Source of the DNA: a virus
Virus record (IMG/VR): IMGVR_UViG_3300032081_001308
Location: 1 to 35,555 of that record
Reading direction: 5' to 3' (one strand)
Length of the DNA stretch: 35,555 bases
Within the stretch, counting starts at the first letter, position 1. The number at the start of each line of letters is the position of its first letter. The notes beneath the pieces are model-generated. The model did not search any database. It was given only the letters and a program-made list of their open reading frames with translations, and was not told where the DNA came from. The position numbers were made by a program, and so were the translations under genes. This document shows positions 22,430 through 31,604 of this stretch, in pieces.

Positions 22430-22449
22430 CCTGAAGGACCCTGAAGGAC
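22430..22449 (+). repeat. Tandem 10-base repeat duplicating a ribosome site
   Basis: CCTGAAGGAC occurs twice in tandem directly before the ATG at 22451, so the Shine-Dalgarno-like AAGGA is present twice. The second copy is at normal spacing. Confidence 0.7.
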
Positions 22450-22450
22450 G

Positions 22451-22912
22451 ATGGCCTACATCACCAAACAGCAGCTGATCGAGCGTTTCACCGAAGAGCG
22501 GCTGGTCGATCTGACCAACCAGCGCGGTGACGGCGAGGAGATCGATGACGCGGTCCTGGACCGCGCCATCGCCGATGCCGACGCGGCGATAGACGGCTAT
22601 GTCGGCCGGCGCTATGCGCTGCCGCTGCCGTCGGTGCCTGATCTGCTGGTGCAGGTGGCCGGCGCCATCGTCTTCTATGGCCTGCATGTCGATGCTGCCA
22701 GCGAGAAGGTGGCGGCCGATTACAAGGCCGCCATCGCCACGCTGCAGGGTGTGTCGCGGGGCACCGTACAGCTGCCGCTGCCGGGCCAGTCCGCGCCGGC
22801 CGGCGCCGGCAAGGTGCTGGTCTCCACCGGCGGCCGCCAGGTCACGGACAGCATGCTGGCCGACTATGCGGATGGCGGGCTGGGTCGCGGCGGCCCCGGC
22901 CAGGACAGCTGA
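22451..22912 (+). CDS. DUF1320 head-tail connector (Mu gp36-like)
   Basis: 153 residues. DUF1320 signature MAYITKQQLIERFTEERLVD, then DAVLDRAIADADAAIDGYVG and RRYALPLPSVPDLLVQVAGA. Members lie after the capsid gene and form or complete the connector below the portal. Confidence 0.88.
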   Translation: MAYITKQQLIERFTEERLVDLTNQRGDGEEIDDAVLDRAIADADAAIDGYVGRRYALPLPSVPDLLVQVAGAIVFYGLHVDAASEKVAADYKAAIATLQGVSRGTVQLPLPGQSAPAGAGKVLVSTGGRQVTDSMLADYADGGLGRGGPGQDS

Positions 22913-22914
22913 CC

Positions 22915-23403
22915 ATGTCCGCGCAGATCGACGTCCGCCTGCAGGATCTCGGTGTCAGCGACACCGTCGCCGCGATGATCGCCGCCGGCGAGGATATGAC
23001 GCCGGCCATGCGCGATATCGGCGCCAGCCTGGTGACCAGCACCGTGCGCCGCTTCGAGATCGAGGAAGGCCCGGATGGGTCACCCTGGCCGAAGAGCGTC
23101 CGCGCGCTGGCTGAGGGCGGCCAGACACTGACGGAAAGCGCCAGGCTGCGGCAGTCGATCACCTATATCGCGGCGCCCTCCTCGGTCGAGGTCGGCACCG
23201 ATGTCGCCTATGCCGGCGTCCACCAGGACGGCAAGACCATCAAGCCGGTGTCGGCGCAGGCGCTGACCTTCCGTATCGGCGCTGCCTGGGTGACCGCGAA
23301 GGAAGTCACGATCCCGGCGCGGCCCTTCCTGGGCATCGACGAGGCTGATGAGGCGGAGATCGGCGCGATCCTGACCGATCATGTCGGCGAGGCCGCGCAA
23401 TGA
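22915..23403 (+). CDS. Phage virion morphogenesis protein (Mu G-like)
   Basis: 162 residues. Family pattern MTPAMRDIGASLVTSTVRRF, then EGPDGSPWPKSVRALAE, GQTLTESARLRQSITY and RPFLGIDEAD. It acts in joining head and tail. In Mu, G follows F directly; here that position is the noncoding gap at 18916-19237 and G has moved after DUF1320. Confidence 0.87.
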   Translation: MSAQIDVRLQDLGVSDTVAAMIAAGEDMTPAMRDIGASLVTSTVRRFEIEEGPDGSPWPKSVRALAEGGQTLTESARLRQSITYIAAPSSVEVGTDVAYAGVHQDGKTIKPVSAQALTFRIGAAWVTAKEVTIPARPFLGIDEADEAEIGAILTDHVGEAAQ

Positions 23404-23861
23404 GCGGCGCGGACCTGGTCGATAGCGTCACCGCCCGTTTGCGCGCCGAAGTCACGGACCTTCGCTCGGTCGAGGGTGCTGCCGAGCTGAGCGAGCTGCT
23501 GGGCAAGAAGATCATGCCGCCGCGCCTGCCGGCCGCCTTCGTGCTGCCGCTGGGCGATGACGCCGCCGGCGACGCCTATGCCACCGGCCTGATGTCGCAG
23601 CAGGTGACGGAGACCGTCGCCGTGCTGCTGATCGACAAGGTGTCCGGCGACGCCAAGGGCGGCAAGAGCTGGTCGCGCGGCATCGTGCCGCTGAAGCTCA
23701 GCGTCTTCGCCGCCCTGCACAACTGGAAGCCGGGCGCGAACAACGACCCGCTGCACTACCGGCGCGGCCGCCTGGTCGCGGTCAATGGCGCCGGCGTCTT
23801 CTACCAGCTCGACTTCCAGAGCAGCTGGTATCTGCGAACCGAAACCCGACAGGAGGCCTGA
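23400..23861 (+). CDS. Tail terminator-like protein
   Basis: 153 residues, ATGA-coupled to the previous gene. MSGADLVDSVTARLRAEVTD, a beta-rich middle (PAAFVLPLGDDAAG, VTETVAVLLIDKVSGD) and LDFQSSWYLRTETRQ. The pattern and the place before the tail tube gene match the tail terminator family that caps the tube and meets the head. The specific fold is inferred. Confidence 0.75.
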   Translation: MSGADLVDSVTARLRAEVTDLRSVEGAAELSELLGKKIMPPRLPAAFVLPLGDDAAGDAYATGLMSQQVTETVAVLLIDKVSGDAKGGKSWSRGIVPLKLSVFAALHNWKPGANNDPLHYRRGRLVAVNGAGVFYQLDFQSSWYLRTETRQEA

Positions 23862-23862
23862 T

Positions 23863-24114
23863 ATGCGCCAGGGCGGAAGCTACACACGCAAGAAGCCGGA
23901 TGCGACGCCGAAGCGCGTCGGCGGCACCACGGACCACAAGGCCGGCAACATGGCCCGCGCGGCCGACGGCACGGCTCTGCGCCGCGCCACGCAGCCGGCG
24001 CCGGCCGAGACCCCGCAGGCCGCTGCCGCCGGCAAGGCGGAGCGCGCGGAGCCGGCCCGCGCCGATTCGGCCCCGTCTACAGCGGCGGCCGCAACCAAAA
24101 CTGCGAAGGAGTAA
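23863..24114 (+). CDS. Small disordered hypothetical protein
   Basis: 83 residues from ATG 23863, with AGGAGG about 6 bases upstream. Basic N-terminus (MRQGGSYTRKKPDATPKRVG), then an Ala/Pro-rich low-complexity tail. It lies between the terminator and tube genes. No function assigned; codon use and the ribosome site support coding. Confidence 0.6.
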   Translation: MRQGGSYTRKKPDATPKRVGGTTDHKAGNMARAADGTALRRATQPAPAETPQAAAAGKAERAEPARADSAPSTAAAATKTAKE

Positions 24115-24120
24115 GGCACC

Positions 24121-25053
24121 ATGGCGGGCAAGAAGTGGCGGCTGAAGGCGATCCTGGCCAAGGTCGAGGATACCTATGGCGTCGATGCGGAGCCGGCCGG
24201 CGCCACCGACGCGATCCTGTCGGTCAATGCCGAGATCCGGCCGATGGAAGGCAGCAGCGTCGAACGTGCGGTCGACCAGCCCTACAAGGGCGCGCGCCCG
24301 GAAATCCTGGTCAACACGCATGTCGGCCTGAACTACGGCGTGGAGATCGCCGGCAGCGGCACGGCCGGCACCGCGCCGGCCTGGGCCTCCCTCATGCGGG
24401 CCTGCGGCTTTGCCGAGACGGTGACCGAGGCAACCGACGTGCAGTACGACCCGGTATCCACCGGCGAGGAGTCGGCGACGCAGTATTTTCAGCTGGAAGG
24501 TGTGAAGCACGCGCTGCTGGGCAGCCGGGGCAGCTTCGACATCAACCTGGCGGTCGGCGAGCTGCCGCTGTTCAACTTCCAGTTCCTCGGCCTCTTCCAG
24601 TCCGTCACGGCAACGGCGTTGCCCACGGTCACCCTGACCGGTTTCAAGACGCCGCGTCCGGTGACCAATGCCGACACGCCGACCTTCCAGCTGAACGGCG
24701 TGGACCTGGTGATGCGGTCCCTGCGCATCAACGTCGACAACCAGATCGCCGGCCGGTTCCTGGTCAACCAGGAAGAGATCGTGTCACCCGACCGCGCCGT
24801 CACCGGCACGGTGGTCTATGAGATGCCGGCGCTGGGCACCCTCAACCCGTTCGCCCTGGCCGAGGCGCGCACCCTGGTGGCGCTGTCCTGCGTCCATGGC
24901 ACCACGGCCGGCAACATCGTCGAGATCTCGGGGGCGAAGGCGGAGCTGGGTCGGCCGACCTATACGCAGCAGCAGGGTATCACCGAGGTGTCGCAGCCCT
25001 TCCGGCTGCTGCCGACCACCGGCGACGACGAGATCGCCATCATCGTCCAGTAA
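24121..25053 (+). CDS. Major tail tube protein
   Basis: 310 residues. N-terminal RLKAILAKVEDTYGVDAEPA, then beta-rich sequence with Gly/Thr-rich loops (GLNYGVEIAGSGTAGTAP, ALLGSRGSFDINLAVGELPL). It resembles siphovirus tail tube proteins of the type found in non-contractile Mu-like phages. No tail sheath gene is present, so the tail is not contractile. Confidence 0.85.
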   Translation: MAGKKWRLKAILAKVEDTYGVDAEPAGATDAILSVNAEIRPMEGSSVERAVDQPYKGARPEILVNTHVGLNYGVEIAGSGTAGTAPAWASLMRACGFAETVTEATDVQYDPVSTGEESATQYFQLEGVKHALLGSRGSFDINLAVGELPLFNFQFLGLFQSVTATALPTVTLTGFKTPRPVTNADTPTFQLNGVDLVMRSLRINVDNQIAGRFLVNQEEIVSPDRAVTGTVVYEMPALGTLNPFALAEARTLVALSCVHGTTAGNIVEISGAKAELGRPTYTQQQGITEVSQPFRLLPTTGDDEIAIIVQ

Positions 25054-25077
25054 CCCGTGAAGTAAGGAGAAGCTTCC

Positions 25078-25455
25078 ATGTTCACCCTGCGCGAAGAGCT
25101 GAAATACGAGCTGAAGGTCACCGTCGATATGCCGGACCCCGAGAAGGCGTCCCGGCGGCTGAAGGAGACCTTCCATGCGACCTTCCAGGCTCTGTCAATC
25201 AGCGATGCCGAGGAACTGCACCGCAAGGCACGCTCTTCCAGCGAGGACGAGCTGACCGGCCTGGCGCGCGAGACCCTTCGTGAGGCGATCCTGGGCTGGC
25301 GCGACATCAAGGATGCGGACGGCAAAGAGGTTCCGTTCAACGACGACAATCTGGCGCTGATCCTGGACAACAGGTTCGCGGTCGAGGCGCTGTTCGAGGC
25401 CTACACCAACAGCTTGCGCACGGAAAGCCGCCGGAACCGCCGCCTGGGAAACTGA
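25078..25455 (+). CDS. Tail assembly chaperone G-like protein
   Basis: 125 residues, with AAGGAG upstream. Small acidic helical protein (LKYELKVTVDMPDPEKASRR, then HATFQALSISDAEELHRKAR). Position between the tube and tape measure and the frameshift signal at its end identify it as the lambda G-type chaperone that binds the tape measure before tube assembly. The zero-frame stop TGA comes directly after the slippery sequence. Confidence 0.85.
   Translation: MFTLREELKYELKVTVDMPDPEKASRRLKETFHATFQALSISDAEELHRKARSSSEDELTGLARETLREAILGWRDIKDADGKEVPFNDDNLALILDNRFAVEALFEAYTNSLRTESRRNRRLGN
25446..25452 (+). other. Programmed -1 frameshift slippery site
   Basis: GGGAAAC in the phase G GGA AAC relative to the G-like gene, exactly the X XXY YYZ form, and one codon before its TGA stop. 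A -1 slip continues in the frame of the downstream T part with no stop until 25854. The lambda equivalent is GGGAAAG. A GC-rich dyad lies a few bases after it and may help stall the ribosome. Confidence 0.85.
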
Positions 25456-25856
25456 TCGAGGCCGGCCGGCTTTGGGCGCTGGGCGATGCCGGCCAGGCGC
25501 CCTCGCCAGACCAGGAGCTGCTGGACGATCTGGCCTTCTGGGGCATTGATCCTGCGGTGCTGGACCTGGCGCCGGTGGACGTGGCCTTGGGGGGAGTTCC
25601 GGCAGAGACGGAAGAGGAAGGGTTTCCGATTCCGGGCGACTGCTGGGACGCCCTTGTTCTCTTCCTGTGTTGCGACCGCGCCTGGCGCGTCCATTACATC
25701 GCCTATCCGGGCGGCCTGCTGATTGTCTGGCAAGGGCTGGACTGGCCGGCGGTGCGGGCCATCCGGCAGGAACGGGACATTCGCCACACGAAAGACCTAT
25801 TCGACCAGGTCCGCGCGTTGGAGACCGGCGCTCTCGAAATCCTTAACCGGCATTAA
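25452..25856 (+). CDS. Tail assembly chaperone T part, made as a G-T fusion by -1 frameshift
   Basis: 134 codons in the -1 frame after the slippery site (LIEAGRLWALGDAGQAPSPD, then LLDDLAFWGIDPAVLDLAPV). The fusion from 25078 would be about 259 residues. A GTG at 25557 could start a shorter separate protein, but the sequence upstream of it in this frame is clearly coding back to the slippery site. As in lambda gpGT, the rarer fusion would recruit tail tube protein to the chaperone-tape measure complex. Confidence 0.8.
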   Translation: MIEAGRLWALGDAGQAPSPDQELLDDLAFWGIDPAVLDLAPVDVALGGVPAETEEEGFPIPGDCWDALVLFLCCDRAWRVHYIAYPGGLLIVWQGLDWPAVRAIRQERDIRHTKDLFDQVRALETGALEILNRH

Positions 25857-25868
25857 ACGGACGTTCAC

Positions 25869-28800
25869 ATGGCCTTGCGTTTAAATGTGCTGCTGACCGC
25901 CACAGCCGATGGGCTGAAGGGCGAGCTGCGCATGACGCAGGCCGAGATGGGCAAGCTGCGTCAGGAGTTCGATGGCACGAAGCGACAGTCGCAGGAAACG
26001 GGCCGCGCCCTCGATTCGATGGGCCGAAGTTCCGAGGGACTGACCAACAGGCTGGGCGGGCTGCGAGGCATGATCGCCGGCCTCGGCCTCGGCCTTCTGG
26101 CACGGGACATCGTTTCTACGGCGGCACAGATGCAGACGCTGGAGACGCGCCTGCGCACCCTGACAGGGTCCGAACAGGCTGTGGCAGATGCCCAGGCCTA
26201 TCTGTCGGCAACTTCCCGTCGCCTCAGCCAGGACATTTTCGCCCTGACCGACGGATACGCGAAGATGCTGCCGCTGGTGAACGCCAACCTGCTCTCCACG
26301 CAGAACGCCCGCTCCATTCTGGAGGGCTTCTCCAATGTGGCCGCGGCGACGGGTGCGAGTACGGCACAGCTGTCGCAGGCGATGTTCGGCCTGAGCCAGG
26401 GCCTGTCTTCCGGCATTCTTCGGGCGGAGGAGCTGAACCAGGTAACCGAACCGCTCCCCGGTCTTATGCAGGCTTTGGACCGCGCCGCCGGGCTGGCGGC
26501 CGGTGGTTTCCGGAAGCTGGTTGTCGAGGGCAAGGTCACCAGCGACTTCTTCCGCGAAACGCTGATCGTGGCGCTGCAGGAATATGAGGGTGCGGCTGAA
26601 AAGACCTCGAACAATGTCGCTGCCGCCTACACTCGGCTTACGAACGCCTGGACGCGCTTCAAGGTGGCGCTGGCCGAGCCGATCATCGATCCGCTGGCCG
26701 GTTTCCTGGACGCGATCTCGGCCGGACTGGAGAACCTCCGCGTCATCTATCCCGAGATCGCCTTCCTGCTCGATGCCATCAAGGGCGATAGCGCCGAAAC
26801 GACACGTTCCGTCGCTGATGGTATCGATGCGATGGTGAACCAGTTTGCTGGCACCTCCCGAGCGGCCATCGCACCCGTCAAGGAGCTGACCGAAGAGCAG
26901 AAAAAGCTGATCAAGGAGTTCGGAAATCTGCGTGGCGAGCTGGTGCCCCTTCTCAAGGCCCAGGAAGACTACAACGCACGGCTGAAGCTGATTAATCAGG
27001 CGGAGAAGGCCGGCCTGGTTTCCACAAGCGAAGCCGTTGCCCTCCGCCAGAATCTCGCCGACGCATATGCCGATCAGCTGGACCCGCTGTCGGCCGTGAT
27101 GGAGGGGCTCGCCGAGGAAGCGCGGCTGATCGAGCTCAGTGCTTCGGAGCGTGAAATCCAGGTGCGCCTGATGGAGATCGAAAACGAACTCCGGACGCGC
27201 GGCGTCGAACTGACGCTAAGCCAACGGGAAGCAATCGAAGAAGAGCTGCGGGCGATCCAGCAGCGCAGCGAGCAGCGGGAGAAGGAAGACAAGGCGGCGG
27301 CCGACGCCCTACGGCGGCTGGAAAACCAGGCCAGCCCGCTGGCCAAGGCGTTCGAGACGGCTGCCGAAAGCATCCAGCGCAGCTTCAGCGATGCCTTCAC
27401 CTCGATCTTCCGCAATGGCCGGCTACGCTTCGACGAGCTGGGCGATTCGATCAAGGACATCTTCGCCCGCATGCTGGGCGAGATGGCAACGCTGGCGATC
27501 GCGCGGCCGATCATCGTGCCGATGGTGCAGCAGCTCGGCAGCTTCATGGGTGTCGGCCAGCAGGCGATCAACGGCGTCACCAACAATCTGGGCGGCAGCG
27601 CCGGTGGTGGATTCGGGCTTGGCCAGCTGCCCGGCGGCGGGCTTTACAATAGCTTCGCCACCGGTAGAGTCGGCCGCTTCCTAGGCCTGTCGTCGCTGGT
27701 CGATGACGGGGTCGGTGGCGGCTTTGCGCAAATGACGGGGCTGGGCAGCGCCCTGGGCGACGGCTTCGCCGCTTCGCCCTGGGGCATCCTGGGCAGCCTG
27801 GGTGCGAATGCGCTCGGGCTTGGCGGCGGGATAGGCGGAACAATCGGCGGCGGCATCGGCTCCATCGCCGGCGGCGCTGCCGGCAGTGCCTGGCTTGGCA
27901 CGCTCCTGGGATCGGCTGGCGGGCCGGTGGGCGCCATTCTCGGCTCCTTCCTGGGTACGGCGCTGGGCGGCCTGCTGGGCAACAGCAAGCCGAGCGACAA
28001 GACGGCCAGCTTCCAGGGGCTGCTGGGCAGCGACTTCCTGAAGACGGAAGACAAGGCGGACGACGCCAGCCGGCAGAACCGCGATGCGATGCAGTCGGCT
28101 GTCGAGGCTGCGCTGCCGGCGGTGCTGGGGCTGCTGGACACCAGCCTGACCGATATGTCGCGCTTCTACCTGGACGCCGCGACGGGGCAGCGCGACGGCA
28201 ACCGCTTCTGGCTGTACGACACTGGCGGCGAGAACCTTGCCGGCCAGCCGGCCAGCGCCCGGCCGGAGGCGATTGCCAGCGGCACCTTCGACAGCGCCGA
28301 GGCGCTGCTGGGCGGTATCGTGAAGGCGATCACTGACCAGGTCGAAGGGCTGTCGGCCGTGATGCAGACGGTCCTGGACCAGGTCGATTTCAGCGACATT
28401 GAAAGCGCGGTGAACGACCTGCAGCTGGCCCGTGTCTATGAGGAGCTGGGCCAGGTCGCCGAGACCGTGCCGGAGGCGCAGGCGGCCATCGACGCGATCA
28501 ACAGCCAGTTCGAGACGCTGACCGAGTTCGCCGAGCGCTACGGCCTGGCGCTGGACAAGGTGACCGAGGCGCAGGCCGATGCGCTGGCGGAGCTGGAGAG
28601 CGGCTTCATCGACGGTTTGCGCGACCAGATCCTGCAGCTGACTGATCCGGCCGCCGCGCAGGTTGCCGAGTTGGACAAGTGGCGCGCGGCGCAGATCCGC
28701 AACGCCGAGGCCATCGGCCAGGCCAATGGCCGCGTCGGCGCCAGCAGCGAGGCGCTGGCCGCCATCCAGGAGCTGTACGCCATCCGGCTGCAGGCGATCA

Positions 28801-29990
28801 CCGGCGAGGTCGCGGAGAATGTGTCCGTCCTGACCGAGGCGACCCGCACGCTGTACCTCGATCAGATCTCGGCGGTGACGGCCTTCCGCGATGATCTGGC
28901 CCGGAAGGCGGATGATTTCCGTCGGATCATCGACAGCATGAACCGCACGCAGCTGTCGCTGCTGCTGGACAGTGACCTGTCGCCGCTGTCTCCGCAGGCC
29001 CGGTATCAGGAGGCGGAGCGGCAGTTCGAGGAGATGGCGCGGCGGGCGCGGCTGGGTGACCAGGACGCGGCCGAGCAGTTGCCGGAGATCGTGCGGGCGT
29101 TCCTGGAAGCGAGCCGGGCCTATTTCGGGGATGCACAAGCCTATAACAACGACTTCCAGCGTGGGCAGGACGTGCTGGAAGAAACCAAGTCTGTCGCCCA
29201 GCGGCACCTGACCACGGCCGAACAGCAGCTCGGCCGGCTGGACAGCCAGATCGCGCTGCTGCGCGAGCAGCTGGATACGGAACGGCTGCTGGTTACCAGC
29301 TTCGAGCAGGCCATCGGCATCCTGGACGGGATCAAGGCCGCGCTCGATGCGCTGGGCACGCCGGCACAGCAGGGCGTGCCGTCCAATGCCGGCGGCAGCG
29401 GCTATGTCTATCCGGAAACCGGGCTGGACGCCGCCGCGCGCAATGTCGAGGCGGTGATCGACCAGTACCGCGTCGGCAAGACCGGTGGCGATGGCATCAG
29501 CAAGGAACAGCGTGACGCGGCGCTGACCGCGATCCTGGCGGAGCTGGCCCCGGAAGACCGCGCGGCTGTCGGCGGCATGCTGGATATCGACAACTGGTCG
29601 GACAGCGACAACCCGTTCAAGAACCTTGCCGGCTATGCCTCTGGCGGCCGCATCACCGGCGGCGTCGCCGGTGTGGACAGCGTGCCGGTGATGACCATGC
29701 CGGACGAGTTCGTCATCCGCAGCGCCAGCGCGCGGCGGATCGGCTTCGATGCGCTGGAGCAGATGAACCGCACCGGCACCTTGCCGGGCGCCGGCAGTGG
29801 CGGTTCTGACCTGTCGCCGCTGGTCGGCGCCATCGGCCAGACCACGGACGCGGTGATGGCGGCCGGAGAAGCCCAAGCGGCGGCCACGGCGGCGCTGGCG
29901 GATGAGATGGCCGGCATGAAGCAGGCCGTCGCCGCGCAGGGCACACAGATCGCCGACCTTACGCAGAAGCTGGAAAGGCGGTCAGCCTGA
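25869..29990 (+). CDS. Tail tape measure protein
   Basis: 1373 residues. The tape measure domain is at about 75-260 (AAQMQTLETRLRTLTGSEQ, then FALTDGYAKMLPLVNANLL, QLSQAMFGLSQGLSSGILRA). A charged coiled coil is at about 420-490. A glycine-rich hydrophobic segment at about 569-715 (GLGGGIGGTIGGGIGSIAGG) may insert in the membrane during DNA ejection. Near the C-terminus is the ASGGRITGGVAGVDSVPVMT type repeat common in these proteins. At about 1.5 angstrom per residue, the tail would be near 200 nm. Confidence 0.93.
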   Translation: MALRLNVLLTATADGLKGELRMTQAEMGKLRQEFDGTKRQSQETGRALDSMGRSSEGLTNRLGGLRGMIAGLGLGLLARDIVSTAAQMQTLETRLRTLTGSEQAVADAQAYLSATSRRLSQDIFALTDGYAKMLPLVNANLLSTQNARSILEGFSNVAAATGASTAQLSQAMFGLSQGLSSGILRAEELNQVTEPLPGLMQALDRAAGLAAGGFRKLVVEGKVTSDFFRETLIVALQEYEGAAEKTSNNVAAAYTRLTNAWTRFKVALAEPIIDPLAGFLDAISAGLENLRVIYPEIAFLLDAIKGDSAETTRSVADGIDAMVNQFAGTSRAAIAPVKELTEEQKKLIKEFGNLRGELVPLLKAQEDYNARLKLINQAEKAGLVSTSEAVALRQNLADAYADQLDPLSAVMEGLAEEARLIELSASEREIQVRLMEIENELRTRGVELTLSQREAIEEELRAIQQRSEQREKEDKAAADALRRLENQASPLAKAFETAAESIQRSFSDAFTSIFRNGRLRFDELGDSIKDIFARMLGEMATLAIARPIIVPMVQQLGSFMGVGQQAINGVTNNLGGSAGGGFGLGQLPGGGLYNSFATGRVGRFLGLSSLVDDGVGGGFAQMTGLGSALGDGFAASPWGILGSLGANALGLGGGIGGTIGGGIGSIAGGAAGSAWLGTLLGSAGGPVGAILGSFLGTALGGLLGNSKPSDKTASFQGLLGSDFLKTEDKADDASRQNRDAMQSAVEAALPAVLGLLDTSLTDMSRFYLDAATGQRDGNRFWLYDTGGENLAGQPASARPEAIASGTFDSAEALLGGIVKAITDQVEGLSAVMQTVLDQVDFSDIESAVNDLQLARVYEELGQVAETVPEAQAAIDAINSQFETLTEFAERYGLALDKVTEAQADALAELESGFIDGLRDQILQLTDPAAAQVAELDKWRAAQIRNAEAIGQANGRVGASSEALAAIQELYAIRLQAITGEVAENVSVLTEATRTLYLDQISAVTAFRDDLARKADDFRRIIDSMNRTQLSLLLDSDLSPLSPQARYQEAERQFEEMARRARLGDQDAAEQLPEIVRAFLEASRAYFGDAQAYNNDFQRGQDVLEETKSVAQRHLTTAEQQLGRLDSQIALLREQLDTERLLVTSFEQAIGILDGIKAALDALGTPAQQGVPSNAGGSGYVYPETGLDAAARNVEAVIDQYRVGKTGGDGISKEQRDAALTAILAELAPEDRAAVGGMLDIDNWSDSDNPFKNLAGYASGGRITGGVAGVDSVPVMTMPDEFVIRSASARRIGFDALEQMNRTGTLPGAGSGGSDLSPLVGAIGQTTDAVMAAGEAQAAATAALADEMAGMKQAVAAQGTQIADLTQKLERRSA

Positions 29991-30018
29991 GGGGGCTGTC
30001 GTGAGTAGGGGCAGGATC

Positions 30019-31602
30019 ATGGCCTATCTGGTCGAGCTGGACCTGCTCGGCCCGGCCGACCAGGAGGTGACGCTGTATTTCAGCGACGTGCCGGTGCGGC
30101 CCTTCCCGTCCACCGATCCCGACCGGCCGAACCAGCGCTATGACAACCGGCTGCTGGAAGCGCCCTCGATGTCGCTGGACATCTTCGCCGATGCCAGCCG
30201 CCTGGCCGGTAATCTGGGTGTCGGCCGGCTGACCCTGTCGAACGCCGATGGCGCGCTGAACCAGTATCGCGGCTGGGCTTTCCGAACCGTGCGCGTCTGG
30301 TGGGGCGAGCCGGCACAGCGCAGTTTCGCGGCCTTCCGGCCGTTCCTTGCCGGGCGGGCGGAGACGCCGACCTGGGCGATCAGCGCCAGTCAGCCCAGCC
30401 GGCTGGTGGTGCCGATCTATGATGCCAGGCTCGACCTGGAGCGGGACATCCAGGAGGCCACCTTCGCCGGCACGAATGTCGGCCCGGACGGCTATGAGGG
30501 CGGCCCGGACGATCTGAAGAACCGCGTGAAGCCGCTGGCGCTGGGCGATCTGGTGACCGCGAACATCCCGCTGGTCTGGGTGAACGGGTCTGCCCAGGTC
30601 GGCCAGGTGCATGACGGCGAAATTCAGGAACTGTCCGGCCTGTATGACCGGGGCGCTGATGCCAATCTGGTTGAGGATGGCGACGAATCGGGCGTGGACT
30701 TCGACACGGCCGCGCCGGCTGCCGGACATCTGGTCACCGATCTCGGCCGGGGGCTGCTGAAGGTCAACCAGGATTTCGGCGGCGATGTGACGGTGGGTGT
30801 GAAGGGCGCGGTCGACCTGGTGCCTGGCGCTGGCTACCTGGACACGGTGCCGCCGCAGATCCGCGCGCTGATCCTGCGGCGCAATCCGGATGCCGTCATC
30901 GGCGCCAGCTTCGCGGCGCTGACCGCGACTGAAACCGCCAAGGCCGGCCTTTACATCCCGGATCGCATGGCGGTGCGCCAGGCCGTGCAGCTGTTCGCGG
31001 CCGGGCTGCCCGGCTGGGTGCTGCCGGACCCGCTGGGCACCTGGCAGATCGGCAAGCTGCGCCTGCCTTCCGGCACGGCTGACCGCATCATCCGGCCGGT
31101 TGATGTGATCTCCATCACGCCTGGTGACCGGCAGGTCAGCATCCCCTGCTGGAAGGTGACGGTGCGCGGCGAGCGCTACTACCGCACGCACACACGGCAG
31201 TCGCTGGCCGAATCGCTGTGGAACACCGAGGACGAGGCCCGGCTGCGCGAGGAATGGCGCGAAGCAGTGGCGGAGGATACGGCCCTGCGGGACCGCTGGT
31301 GGCCGACCGTGCGCGAGGTGGTGGTGGACACCGCGCTGCGCGATCCGGCCGACATGCAGCTGGTCGCCGACCTGCTGTTCGACGTGATGTCGGTGCGGCC
31401 TGACGAGACGCCCTGGGAGGAGTATCTGGTCACGCTTGAAATGGACGAGGAATGGCTGGACCTGGTCGCCAACCCCGGCCTCGGTGCTGCCCAGGTGCAG
31501 CTGATCTACCCGCCTGACGGCATCGACCGTCTGATGATCGTGATGGGAGCGGCGCCGGGGCGGCCGGCAGGCCATCAGATCACGCTTCGGGTGTGGGGGT
31601 GA
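30019..31602 (+). CDS. Large tail tip or hub protein
   Basis: 527 residues from ATG 30019 (MAYLVELDLLGPADQEVTLY); a GTG at 30001 is an alternative. Beta-rich N-terminus (GVGRLTLSNADGALNQYRGW) resembles distal-tail or hub-type proteins. The central and C-terminal regions (VISITPGDRQVSIPCWKVTV, then EWREAVAEDTALRDRWWPTV) are not recognised. Position directly after the tape measure supports a tail-tip role. Confidence 0.75.
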   Translation: MAYLVELDLLGPADQEVTLYFSDVPVRPFPSTDPDRPNQRYDNRLLEAPSMSLDIFADASRLAGNLGVGRLTLSNADGALNQYRGWAFRTVRVWWGEPAQRSFAAFRPFLAGRAETPTWAISASQPSRLVVPIYDARLDLERDIQEATFAGTNVGPDGYEGGPDDLKNRVKPLALGDLVTANIPLVWVNGSAQVGQVHDGEIQELSGLYDRGADANLVEDGDESGVDFDTAAPAAGHLVTDLGRGLLKVNQDFGGDVTVGVKGAVDLVPGAGYLDTVPPQIRALILRRNPDAVIGASFAALTATETAKAGLYIPDRMAVRQAVQLFAAGLPGWVLPDPLGTWQIGKLRLPSGTADRIIRPVDVISITPGDRQVSIPCWKVTVRGERYYRTHTRQSLAESLWNTEDEARLREEWREAVAEDTALRDRWWPTVREVVVDTALRDPADMQLVADLLFDVMSVRPDETPWEEYLVTLEMDEEWLDLVANPGLGAAQVQLIYPPDGIDRLMIVMGAAPGRPAGHQITLRVWG

Positions 31603-31604
31603 CG

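Noticed and set aside
25557-25856. Separate GTG-started gene after the tail chaperone
   Set aside because: Coding-like sequence in the same frame extends upstream to the slippery GGGAAAC, so the frameshift fusion explains it better.
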